A DNA stretch of 20,116 bases. Source: Candidatus Jorgensenbacteria bacterium (GTDB lineage: Bacteria > Patescibacteriota > Minisyncoccia > UBA6257 > GWB1-50-10). A program made the position numbers and the translations under genes. Below the pieces are notes generated by a model. The model did no database searches. It had not been told where the DNA came from and saw nothing but the letters and a program-made list of their open reading frames with translations. This document shows, piece by piece, positions 1-7,162 of this stretch (the first letter of the stretch is position 1; each line of letters begins with the position of its first letter). The stretch is taken from contig JACRFG010000045.1 of the NCBI GenBank assembly GCA_016234345.1, positions 1 through 20,116 on the forward strand. The letters are read 5' to 3'.

Positions 1-1
1 A

Positions 2-133
2 TTTGAAGTGGGTACCGTGGTCATGATTAAAAATGCCGAAGGCGTTTTTGCGGTAGAGCTTACAGAAGCCCACGAAAGAGTTCCTGCGAGCCTGTATTTC
101 CGTAAAGTAGAGCTTATTATAGAAGTTTTATAA
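2..133 (+). CDS. C-terminal end of an unidentified protein (partial)
   Basis: An open frame enters from the left edge and ends at TAA 131-133, giving the last 43 residues of a protein. The visible part alternates hydrophobic and charged residues (VGTVVMIKN, FAVELTEAHE, LYFRKVELIIEVL), which suggests a small beta-rich C-terminal domain. A strong intrinsic terminator begins 12 bases after the stop, which supports this being the true end of a gene and transcription unit. I do not recognise the family, and the start lies outside the window. Confidence 0.6.
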   Translation, partial: FEVGTVVMIKNAEGVFAVELTEAHERVPASLYFRKVELIIEVL

Positions 134-144
134 AATATTTATGT

Positions 145-180
145 ATCGCCGCTCGAGCAATGAGCGGCGATCTTCTTTTT
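145..180 (+). terminator. Rho-independent terminator of the left-edge gene
   Basis: A perfect 10-bp stem (145-154 with 162-171, arm ATCGCCGCTC) closes a 7-base loop and runs into TCTTCTTTTT. This is a textbook intrinsic terminator. An in-frame ATG at 160 lies inside its loop, so that ATG is a poor candidate for the start of the following gene. Confidence 0.9.
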
Positions 181-186
181 AAAATC

Positions 187-215
187 TTGTGTTATAAAGT
201 ATGCGGAGTTAGAAT
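187..215 (+). promoter_or_regulatory. Promoter of the MgtC-family gene
   Basis: The -35 candidate is TTGTGT (187-192). A 17-base spacer leads to the -10 candidate TAGAAT (210-215). Transcription would be expected to start at about 222-223, on or next to the ATG at 223, giving a leaderless mRNA. The -10 matches five of six consensus bases; the -35 matches only TTG. Confidence 0.5.
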
Positions 216-222
216 AATCGAC

Positions 223-741
223 ATGTTAATGGGTGGTATGTTAAGCCTTGAAGATATGATTTTGCGGCTCGTTGCAGCTATTTTGTTTGGCGGCATTGTT
301 GGGCTAGAGAGAGAGCTGGCCGGCAAAGAAGCCGGGATCCGTACCGATATTATGGTTGCTGCCGGCGCCGCAATTTTTTCTATCGTGGGCGTTACCCTGC
401 CGTATCTGATCAGTCTTGATGCCGTTCACCTTAAGGAGGTGCTTGCCCGAAACAGCGGTTTTTTGGGCGCGGTCGCAAACGTCGTGGTAGGCGTTGGTTT
501 TTTAGGTGCCGGCATTATCGTAAAGCAAGGTTTTCAGGTGAAAGGACTTACGACCGCGGCGACTGTTTGGTTTGTGGCTGCGATTGGCGTACTCTGCGGC
601 ATAGGTTTGGTTTCTTTCGCAGCGTTCGCATCAATTATACTTTCATGTCTTCTCTATTTCATGCGGCATATAGATCTTTATAAAATTATAGGTAAGAGAG
701 ATGGGCCGCGTGATGACGAGTCCGATAATCGGGTAGCCTGA
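223..741 (+). CDS. MgtC/SapB-family inner-membrane protein, short form
   Basis: The 172-aa product is almost entirely the MgtC/SapB membrane domain. Family signatures are GGIVGLERE (23-31), AGIRTDIMVA (37-46, where the family usually has RTH), VGFLGAGIIVK and GLTTAATVWFVAAIG. About five hydrophobic segments are visible. The C-terminal ACT-like domain of classical MgtC is absent; a short charged tail follows the last segment. MgtC proteins are membrane factors linked to magnesium limitation, acid stress or ATP-synthase regulation, and the role here is unknown. The frame is open from an ATG at 160, but that codon lies inside the upstream terminator, whereas the ATG at 223 sits where the promoter would start transcription. 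ATG 229 and 238 are alternatives. No SD is visible. Confidence 0.85.
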   Translation: MLMGGMLSLEDMILRLVAAILFGGIVGLERELAGKEAGIRTDIMVAAGAAIFSIVGVTLPYLISLDAVHLKEVLARNSGFLGAVANVVVGVGFLGAGIIVKQGFQVKGLTTAATVWFVAAIGVLCGIGLVSFAAFASIILSCLLYFMRHIDLYKIIGKRDGPRDDESDNRVA

Positions 742-760
742 TCTTAATTTTTATTCAAAC

Positions 761-795
761 AAAAACCCCACTAGCCGTTTTGCGACATAGTGGGG
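761..795 (-). terminator. Rho-independent terminator of the Nudix gene
   Basis: Read on the minus strand, an 8-bp stem (CCCCACTA pairing with TAGTGGGG, plus-strand 766-773 and 788-795) is followed by TTTTTG (plus-strand A-run 761-765). The loop is 14 bases. The T-run exists only on the minus-strand side, so this terminates the reverse-oriented Nudix gene rather than the mgtC-like gene. Confidence 0.8.
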
Positions 796-813
796 CTTAC
801 TGCATAGTGCACT

Positions 814-1407
814 TCACGTAACAGGATATCCTGTTGCGTGTTTGATTCGCTGAATGCTTCCATTGAAGATAGGCGTTCCCCGGAAAACGTGTTGTCCGAG
901 GTGCTTGCCGATATCTTTGCGGGGATTCATGGTGGCGGCGTGAGTAACGCCGCTCGCCAAATCTTCAACTTCCCAGCATCTCATATTGGGGAGATCAGCT
1001 GAAAGTTGGTCGAGTATCCCAACAAAGTAGATATCGTAATGGCTGTTTGGCTTTTGGAATACGAATACGGGATGTTCATCGATTTTGAGCGCGGCTTTGA
1101 TGCTAGCGTACCACTGGCCTCTATCGTAACTTTTCGGATTCGTTTCCTCCGCGACTTCCATTACAGCCCTATCAATCGGACGTTCGTTTTCTTTTACTCC
1201 TCCGGCCGGATTGCCCCACCACGGTTCTTTCATGGCCTTTTTCATTTGGCCGTCGGGGGCCCGTTTCTGGACAGGGAGTTCTTTACTTTTATTTTTCACG
1301 ATCAACACATCCTCGCCGTAAATGACAACAACATGGACGGTTATGCTTTTCGGTCCGCATCGCGTTGTTGCGAGCTGATGCCACTTTCTCTCTTCGACTT
1401 CGGGCAT
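814..1407 (-). CDS. Nudix hydrolase family protein
   Basis: The 197-aa protein has a Nudix fold signature. The Nudix box runs from G69 to about residue 91 and fits G-x5-E-x7-xE-x2-EE: G69, E75, E84, E87 and E88 are present, so the metal-binding glutamates are kept. The consensus Arg before the first Glu of REUxEE is Met (M83), and the consensus Gly after EEx is Asn (N90), so the box is divergent. Nudix enzymes cleave nucleoside diphosphates linked to another moiety; the substrate cannot be told from sequence. The gene stands alone on the reverse strand between forward genes, with its own terminator and a clear SD (AGAGGA) that its neighbours lack. Together these suggest a separately acquired unit. 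Confidence 0.8.
   Translation of the reverse strand: MPEVEERKWHQLATTRCGPKSITVHVVVIYGEDVLIVKNKSKELPVQKRAPDGQMKKAMKEPWWGNPAGGVKENERPIDRAVMEVAEETNPKSYDRGQWYASIKAALKIDEHPVFVFQKPNSHYDIYFVGILDQLSADLPNMRCWEVEDLASGVTHAATMNPRKDIGKHLGQHVFRGTPIFNGSIQRIKHATGYPVT
815..840. repeat. 26-bp near-perfect palindrome at the 3' end of the Nudix gene
   Basis: The arms 815-827 and 828-840 are inverted copies except at one position pair (T819/G836). As plus-strand RNA all 11 pairs around an AUAU loop form, one as U.G; in the minus-strand mRNA one pair is a C-A mismatch. The element overlaps the Nudix stop codon (TGA, plus-strand 814-816). An 8-bp perfect palindrome AGTGCACT (806-813) abuts it. Confidence 0.7.
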
Positions 1408-1411
1408 ACAT

Positions 1412-1417
1412 TCCTCT
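1412..1417 (-). promoter_or_regulatory. Shine-Dalgarno site of the Nudix gene
   Basis: On the minus strand AGAGGA lies 4 bases before the ATG at 1407, with the core GAGG spaced 5 bases from it. This is the only convincing SD in the window. It fixes the start at 1407. Confidence 0.7.
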
Positions 1418-1473
1418 ACAATCTAGTTTTGAAAATAGTTAGCTAATTTAGATGTTACCATATATCCGTATTT

Positions 1474-1503
1474 TTGTCAAATTGGATTATAATAACGTAT
1501 AAT
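1474..1503 (+). promoter_or_regulatory. Promoter of the cysteine desulfurase gene
   Basis: The -35 TTGTCA (1474-1479, five of six consensus bases), an 18-base spacer and a perfect -10 TATAAT (1498-1503) form a strong sigma-70-like promoter. A second TATAAT lies 10 bases upstream (1488-1493). The expected start point, about 1509-1511, leaves only a few bases before the ATG at 1514, and no SD is present. Confidence 0.75.
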
Positions 1504-1513
1504 ATCTGAAAAC

Positions 1514-2707
1514 ATGAAAAGTAAAGAATATATCTATCTTGATTATGCCGCTTCAACTCCAGTTGATCCTGAAGTCATGAGCGCTATGATGCCCTATTTT
1601 ATGGAAAAATACGGAAACCCGAGTTCGCTTCACTCATTCGGCCAAGAGGCTATAGCCGCTATCGATAAATCGCGCGAAACAATAGCTCGAGCCATCGGAG
1701 CTGATTTTGAGGAAGTTATTTTTACAGGTTCGGCAACCGAAGCCAATAATTTGGCGTTGCGCGGAGCGATCAAAGCATTTCGCCGCAACAACAAATCTTT
1801 TTCTCCCAGAATTATTGTTTCTGCTATAGAACACGAATCGGTGCTTGAAACAGCTAAAGATTTAGAACATTCCGGCGTCGAGGTTGTTTATTTACCGGTT
1901 GATCGCAACGGTTTTGTTAGCGCAAACGACCTGCGAGACGCATTAAACGAACGTACTGTCTTGGTTTCAATAATGTATGCCAATAATGAGATTGGGATAG
2001 TTGAACCCATTTCTGTCATAGGGGAGGAAATTCGTAAATGGAAAATAAAAAACATAAAAAATAAAGACTACGGTTTTCCATTGTTGCATACCGACGCTGT
2101 TCAGGCATTTCAATTTTTGGATTGCGATGTGCGACGCATTGGTGTGGATCTTATGACTCTTTCGGCTCACAAGATTTATGGACCCAAAGGCATAGGCGCG
2201 CTTTATATGAAGCGGCAGAATAGAGATAAACCAAAGTTTTTGGAAGCAGCGATTACTGGCGGCGGCCAAGAATTTGGCTTGCGTTCCGGAACCGAGAATG
2301 TCGCATCTATTATAGGATTTGCCAAAGCGATCGAGCTTGTTTTGAAAATTCGATCTGATGAATCGAAGAGACTTAAGTCCCTCACCGATTATTTTTTGGA
2401 AGAACTAAAACAGATTTGTCCTGGAGTTGGTTTGAATGATGCCGAACCGCGCTTGCCGAATATTTTGAGCATTTATTTGCCTCAGAATTTAGCTCATGAT
2501 CTTTTGATCAAGTTCGATAAGGTCAAAGTAGCCATTTCTTCCGGTTCGGCATGCACTACGCGTTCGCCCGAACCGTCGCACGTGCTTACTGCGTGCGGTT
2601 TTTCTAAAAGCAGGGCCTTGGAGACTTGTCGTATAAGTTTTGGTCGATATACCACCAAACCTGATTTGGTTAAAGTGTTAGAAGAATTTAGAGAGTTGCT
2701 CAAATAA
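1514..2707 (+). CDS. iscS: Cysteine desulfurase (IscS/NifS, group I)
   Basis: The 397-aa class V aminotransferase-fold enzyme uses PLP to take sulfur from L-cysteine as an enzyme persulfide, for Fe-S clusters and tRNA thiolation, in the cytoplasm. The N-terminal YLDYAASTP is typical. H107 sits in AIEHESV, D194 in the PLP-binding HTDAVQ, and K220 in SAHKIYGPKG is the Schiff-base lysine. The catalytic cysteine C347 lies in SSGSACTTRSPEPSHVL, the flexible loop of group I (IscS-like) enzymes. Length is normal for the family. The gene has its own strong promoter and starts at the ATG next to it. No Fe-S scaffold or tRNA thiolase gene is adjacent, so its sulfur acceptor is not indicated. An in-frame lysine-rich patch (residues 175-185) looks like a small surface insertion. 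Confidence 0.95.
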   Translation: MKSKEYIYLDYAASTPVDPEVMSAMMPYFMEKYGNPSSLHSFGQEAIAAIDKSRETIARAIGADFEEVIFTGSATEANNLALRGAIKAFRRNNKSFSPRIIVSAIEHESVLETAKDLEHSGVEVVYLPVDRNGFVSANDLRDALNERTVLVSIMYANNEIGIVEPISVIGEEIRKWKIKNIKNKDYGFPLLHTDAVQAFQFLDCDVRRIGVDLMTLSAHKIYGPKGIGALYMKRQNRDKPKFLEAAITGGGQEFGLRSGTENVASIIGFAKAIELVLKIRSDESKRLKSLTDYFLEELKQICPGVGLNDAEPRLPNILSIYLPQNLAHDLLIKFDKVKVAISSGSACTTRSPEPSHVLTACGFSKSRALETCRISFGRYTTKPDLVKVLEEFRELLK

Positions 2708-2719
2708 CCAGTTGTAGTA

Positions 2720-2728
2720 TGTTATAAT
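2720..2728 (+). promoter_or_regulatory. Extended -10 promoter of the large surface-protein gene
   Basis: TGTTATAAT is a perfect extended -10 (TGnTATAAT). No good -35 sits at the right distance, as expected for an extended -10 promoter. Transcription would begin about 6 bases before the ATG at 2741, with no room for an SD. Confidence 0.65.
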
Positions 2729-2740
2729 TAACCATAATTT

Positions 2741-5700
2741 ATGAGACGGTTAGTTTTTATAAAACTTCTTTTAGTAGTAATGATTGGTTCGTTGCTTCTT
2801 TCGTATGGCTTTGTGGAAGCGGCTGTTCAAAACAATACTCAGCCGAGTAATAGAATAATTCAATCGTTTCTTACTGCGCAGCTTTCAAGCGTAGCCAAGA
2901 ATCTTTATGAACAATTTCGATCGATTTTTGGCGTTCTTCAGAACGCATTACAAGATCAACCAGAACCTTCGACTCGGCTGAGCGGTCCGCAAGTGCCTCC
3001 GCAACCGACCGCCGAACCTTCTTCTTTAGAAGGCAACGCGAATGAAGATTCGCCTGAAGCAGGAAAGTTGATTAAAGAGCCAGTCTTTGCCGATCGAAGC
3101 ACCAACATACAAGCAATCAGCAACCGCATTCTCGATTTGAATGAACAGTTTGTTGGTCAGAGTGGGCCAGTGAGCCAAAAAACGCTTCTTACTATGGTAG
3201 ATTTGGCCAAAAAAAGAAAAACCGCCATTCTTGAAGCCTTAAACGAAAACCCACTTTATGCATTAGTATCATTTTTGCCCGGAACGGTGATTTCTAAATT
3301 ACCGATTCAAGTACAAAATGAAATACCGGAAAGAGAAGTGGTGCTTAAAGGTTCGTTTCGGATAGTGCCTCCCGGAACTGCAGGAAATAAAACATCTAAA
3401 GTTAAATATATAATTGAGGCCGGCGACAAGAAAAAAGAATTCGATCCTTTTGGTCTGTTGCCCAAGATAAATTCGGGAGCCACGGTTAAAATTGAAGGTT
3501 ACCAGTTGGGAGAAGACAGAGTAGTGGCCTTGGTGGATAAAAATACTTTTCAAATAATAGCAGGAGAAACTGTTTCCGTTTCTACTCCTGGTGTACAAGG
3601 CAGCGATGTTCCGGTTATAACCTCGGTTATTGGTCCCACAAGCATTCGCACCGGAGAAGCAGGAACGTGGTTGGTAAAAGCATATCAGGGAAGTGGGGTA
3701 CCTCTTAGGTATTCCATTGAATGGGGCGATGGATTAATTGACGGACCTTCGGGTGCGTCGGAATTTACTCGAGCGTTTACATCCTCGGGTATTCGTAACG
3801 TAACGGTTAGAGTCACAAGCGGCGTTCAAGTGGCCATTGAAACGTTTAAGCTTAACGTTATTGATGTGGCAGTCCGTCAAGATCGAGCGCCGCGATTAGC
3901 TAATATTGCCAATAAAACAGTACAGCCCGGTGATCTTGTATTCTTTACTATCGCTGCGGTTGATCCTGACGGTGATCCGTTGATTTATTCGGTTCAAGAT
4001 ACGAGCGGCTTGCCCGGAGCCTCTTTTGATACTCAAGCAAGAACGTTTAGATGGCTTGTGCCGGGGAATCAGTCGGCCGGGAATTATTCAGTTTCTTTCA
4101 GGGTTTCTGACGGAGAAATAGAAGACGAGGAAGAGGTTTTGATTACAGTTTCCGGTTTGGGTAGCGCGGTGGGAAATCGTACTCCATTTTTTGATGAAAT
4201 TCCTGATCAAAGCGTAAGGGCCGGCGGACGCGTTGAGTTTATGGTGGTTGCAAACGACTTGGATCATGACCAGCTTTCATATTCAACCGAAGGATCTTTA
4301 CCTGTCGGAGCTTCATTTGATTCTGATAGCGGCAAATTTGTTTGGAATGTTTTGCGGTCTACGCAACCGGGAGTTTACAACGCTAATTTCAGCGTGAGTG
4401 ACGGCAAGGCGATTGAAGCGGTTACTGTATTTATCGAGGTTACCGCCCCATCGCAAGAGAATCGGCCACCGGTATTTTCGTCTCTTATGGAAACAAATCT
4501 TAAAGTAAATGAAGGAAATCCTTTGACATTCTATCTTCTTGCTTTCGATCCGGACGTTTCTGACGCTTTGGCGTATGGTGTTTCAAGGCTTCCGGCCAAC
4601 GCTAATTTAGACGATAGTACCGGAGTTTTTACGTGGACGCCGAGTTTTGATCAGGCTGGAGTTTATACTGTGACGTTTACGGTGAGTGACGGTCGATTGT
4701 CAGCGTTGCTTCCTGTGACTATTGCGGTTGATAACGTGAATCGTGCGCCATCACTCCAACCCATTGGTAATAAACGAGTATCGGCCAAAAGCAGATTGCT
4801 TTTCCATGTTTCCGCGATTGATCCCGATGGTGATCCGGTTGTTTTCTCCGCCTTGAATGTGCCGGGAGGCGCAACGTTTGACGCAACAACAGGTTACTTT
4901 TCGTGGATTCCGACGACTGTAGGTAATTACACCATTGCAATGACTGCCGCTGATCGTCCGACAACGGGTGGAGGCAGTTTAAGTGATTCCGAAAGCATTA
5001 TCATTACCGTTCAGGAGGCGCCGGATTTGACACCGCCTACAGTATCTATGATATCGCCCATTGATGGGGCTAGCGTGTCGGGAACTATCGTTGTTGCCGC
5101 CACCTCCTCTGATGACATTGGGGTAGTCGGCGTGCAGTTTAAACTTGATGGTCAAAATCTCGGCCTCGAAGACACAAGCGCTCCATGGGCTGTTCAATGG
5201 AATACGGCTTCAAGTTCCAATAATATTCATACTCTTACTGCGTCCGCTCGTGATGGGGCAGGTAAGAACACCACATCAACTGAAGTAGTGGTGAATGTAT
5301 TGAATGACAGAACCGCGCCCACCGTTTCTGTAGCTTTTCCGACTGCCGGTGCGGTTGTGTCGGGTGATACGCAGTTACGAGTTAATACTTCTGATGACAT
5401 CAGCGGCGTTTTGAAGGTTTATTATGAACTTGATGGCGGTTCGACCTGTTGTGTTTCTGAAAGCGCTCCATTTTCATATTCGTTAAATACCAGAACTTTA
5501 ACGAATGGCGGGCATACCGTTCGAGCTCGAGCGCAAGATAATGCGGGAAATATTGGCGTGTCTCCATCGGTTTCATTTACAGTGAATAACGATACTACGC
5601 CACCAACCGTAACCATAACGAGATCACCAGCTAACCCATTAAGCAATCAAACAGTAACATTTACAGCCACAGCTAATGACTCTAATGGTATTTACGAAAT

Positions 5701-6277
5701 AAATATCTGGGTTGATCAAACGCCTGGGGCGTTAACTCCGATATGGAGATGTCCAGGCGTTACTACATGTGTCTATGCGGGTGGGCCATACATTGCCGGA
5801 CAACACACGTATGCTGCAACAGCCAAGGATAACTCTCCGCTGCGCCTTCAAGGTCAGGATCCATCAGTTCCTGGTTCTTCGTACTCGTTTACTGTTCAGA
5901 ATTATGTACCTCCAGATACCACGCCGCCCGTGGTTTCGGTGATTCATTCACCGGTTTCGCCTTACAATAATCAGACGGTAACTTTTACTGCGACTGCGAC
6001 GGACGCGAGTGGAATTTCTAATATAAGTATTTTTGTTGATAATAGCTTGATTCATACTTGTACGGCTACTTCTATCTGTTCAAAATTAGGCGGACCCTAT
6101 AGCGCCGGTTCACATTCTTATTATGCAACTGCAAGGGATGCTTCACCGCAACTAAATCAAGGTAGGAATCCGAGCGGTGTAGGCACGACTCCGTTTACCG
6201 TACAAGCTGTTCCTGTATATTTAACCCCGTATTCGAGCCCTTATCCGTCACCCAACGCAACGCCTAATACTAATTAA
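2741..6277 (+). CDS. Secreted multidomain surface protein with PKD and Ig-like repeats
   Basis: The 1178-aa product starts with a Sec signal peptide (basic MRR, hydrophobic core, likely cleavage after VEA at residue 27). Residues 30-280 form a low-complexity linker, a helical stretch and a beta domain I do not recognise. A PKD-like domain with WGDG lies at about 285-378. Four He_PIG/cadherin-like Ig domains follow at about 381-475, 477-570, 573-665 and 667-760; the first and fourth contain DPDGDP, a likely calcium site. Four more Ig-like domains, most opening with TxPP or TAP, run at about 763-854, 857-950, 951-1057 and 1060-1157. The Pro/Ser/Thr-rich tail has no visible sorting signal or membrane anchor. 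Six cysteines occur as close pairs (903/904, 1004/1010, 1107/1113). The architecture suggests adhesion or a surface-layer role; the ligand is unknown. Confidence 0.88.
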   Translation: MRRLVFIKLLLVVMIGSLLLSYGFVEAAVQNNTQPSNRIIQSFLTAQLSSVAKNLYEQFRSIFGVLQNALQDQPEPSTRLSGPQVPPQPTAEPSSLEGNANEDSPEAGKLIKEPVFADRSTNIQAISNRILDLNEQFVGQSGPVSQKTLLTMVDLAKKRKTAILEALNENPLYALVSFLPGTVISKLPIQVQNEIPEREVVLKGSFRIVPPGTAGNKTSKVKYIIEAGDKKKEFDPFGLLPKINSGATVKIEGYQLGEDRVVALVDKNTFQIIAGETVSVSTPGVQGSDVPVITSVIGPTSIRTGEAGTWLVKAYQGSGVPLRYSIEWGDGLIDGPSGASEFTRAFTSSGIRNVTVRVTSGVQVAIETFKLNVIDVAVRQDRAPRLANIANKTVQPGDLVFFTIAAVDPDGDPLIYSVQDTSGLPGASFDTQARTFRWLVPGNQSAGNYSVSFRVSDGEIEDEEEVLITVSGLGSAVGNRTPFFDEIPDQSVRAGGRVEFMVVANDLDHDQLSYSTEGSLPVGASFDSDSGKFVWNVLRSTQPGVYNANFSVSDGKAIEAVTVFIEVTAPSQENRPPVFSSLMETNLKVNEGNPLTFYLLAFDPDVSDALAYGVSRLPANANLDDSTGVFTWTPSFDQAGVYTVTFTVSDGRLSALLPVTIAVDNVNRAPSLQPIGNKRVSAKSRLLFHVSAIDPDGDPVVFSALNVPGGATFDATTGYFSWIPTTVGNYTIAMTAADRPTTGGGSLSDSESIIITVQEAPDLTPPTVSMISPIDGASVSGTIVVAATSSDDIGVVGVQFKLDGQNLGLEDTSAPWAVQWNTASSSNNIHTLTASARDGAGKNTTSTEVVVNVLNDRTAPTVSVAFPTAGAVVSGDTQLRVNTSDDISGVLKVYYELDGGSTCCVSESAPFSYSLNTRTLTNGGHTVRARAQDNAGNIGVSPSVSFTVNNDTTPPTVTITRSPANPLSNQTVTFTATANDSNGIYEINIWVDQTPGALTPIWRCPGVTTCVYAGGPYIAGQHTYAATAKDNSPLRLQGQDPSVPGSSYSFTVQNYVPPDTTPPVVSVIHSPVSPYNNQTVTFTATATDASGISNISIFVDNSLIHTCTATSICSKLGGPYSAGSHSYYATARDASPQLNQGRNPSGVGTTPFTVQAVPVYLTPYSSPYPSPNATPNTN

Positions 6278-6293
6278 TTCGAGCAATTAATTA
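6271..6293 (+). terminator. AT-only inverted repeat over the stop codon, possible weak terminator
   Basis: A 9-bp all-AT stem (TAATTAATT, 6271-6279, with 6285-6293) with loop CGAGC includes the stop codon of the surface-protein gene. It is followed by ATATTATTTG rather than a clean T-run. It may terminate weakly or protect the 3' end, or may be chance in AT-rich sequence. Confidence 0.3.
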
Positions 6294-6327
6294 TATTATT
6301 TGTGCTGGTATTTTAAGTCGGTTAATG

Positions 6328-6358
6328 TTGTAACAAATAATAATTACTGTCGTATATT
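6328..6358 (+). promoter_or_regulatory. Possible promoter of the SIMPL-htrA unit
   Basis: TTGTAA (6328-6333) and TATATT (6353-6358) are separated by 19 bases, longer than ideal. The transcript would have a leader of about 18 bases before the ATG at 6383, with no SD. This is the best candidate in the 105-base gap. Confidence 0.35.
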
Positions 6359-6382
6359 TAAAGAATGGTTTAGTTTGATTTT

Positions 6383-7153
6383 ATGGATACAAAAATAAAA
6401 AACTATCTACATATTGCTATTTCTATATCAGTATTAATGGCCGCCTTATCGCTTTGGGTGTTTGTCCGATCTTATTCCCAATCTATCGAACCATCATCGT
6501 TTCGGAGTTTTTCGGTTACCGCCGAAGGCGAAGCGGTGGCAGTACCCGACATAGCAGCATTTTCTTTCAGCGTGATTACCCAAGGCGATAAAAACCTCGG
6601 GCTACTTCAAAAAGAAAATACCGAAAAAGTTAACCAAGCAATTTCATTTATTAAATCAAACCGGGTTGATGCCAAAGATATTAAAACCGCAAGTTATAAT
6701 TTGGAGCCGCGGTATCAGTATTTTAGCTGTCCGCGGATTGGCGGTCCTTGTCCGCCGCCGGAGATAGTCGGCTATACGGTTACTCAGACAGTTTCGGTTA
6801 AAGTAAGAGATTTTTCTAAAATCGGTGATATATTGGCTGGTGTGGTGGGTGAAGGCGCTAACTCCGTTTCTTCCCTTTCTTTCACTGTGGATGATCCGAC
6901 TGAACTTGAAAATCAGGCCAGAACTGAAGCTATTCAAAAGGGTAAGGATAAAGCCCTTGTGATTGCTCGTGCTGGTGGTTTCGGTATCGGTAGGTTGCTT
7001 TCGATTGATGAAGGCGGCGGATATTATCCTAAAACATATTATGCTGCAGCTCCGATGGCTGAACGTGGTGGTGGTGATGTGGTAGCGCCTACAATTGAGC
7101 CGGGTTCACAAGAAATAAAAGTTAATGTGGTGCTTAGGTACGAAATAAGATAA
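6383..7153 (+). CDS. SIMPL-domain (DUF541) membrane-anchored protein
   Basis: The 256-aa protein has one N-terminal hydrophobic segment (about 9-29) that would act as a signal anchor, followed by an extracytoplasmic SIMPL domain. Family features are FSVTAEGEAVAVPDIAAFSFSV (start about residue 43), the repeated helix-strand pattern after it and the C-terminal INVxVxYxI-like strand (EIKVNVVLRYEIR). SIMPL proteins of the YggE/BP26 type are periplasmic or surface proteins linked to oxidative or envelope stress; their molecular activity is not settled. Two cysteines (116 and 123) lie close together in an inserted Pro/Gly-rich loop. The htrA gene begins 9 bases downstream, so the two are probably co-transcribed. 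Confidence 0.85.
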   Translation: MDTKIKNYLHIAISISVLMAALSLWVFVRSYSQSIEPSSFRSFSVTAEGEAVAVPDIAAFSFSVITQGDKNLGLLQKENTEKVNQAISFIKSNRVDAKDIKTASYNLEPRYQYFSCPRIGGPCPPPEIVGYTVTQTVSVKVRDFSKIGDILAGVVGEGANSVSSLSFTVDDPTELENQARTEAIQKGKDKALVIARAGGFGIGRLLSIDEGGGYYPKTYYAAAPMAERGGGDVVAPTIEPGSQEIKVNVVLRYEIR

Positions 7154-7162
7154 TTTTGCATC

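Noticed and set aside
1006..1446. 146-aa forward open frame opposite the Nudix gene
   Set aside because: It is antisense to a gene with a recognisable Nudix box, SD and terminator, and its translation shows no family features.
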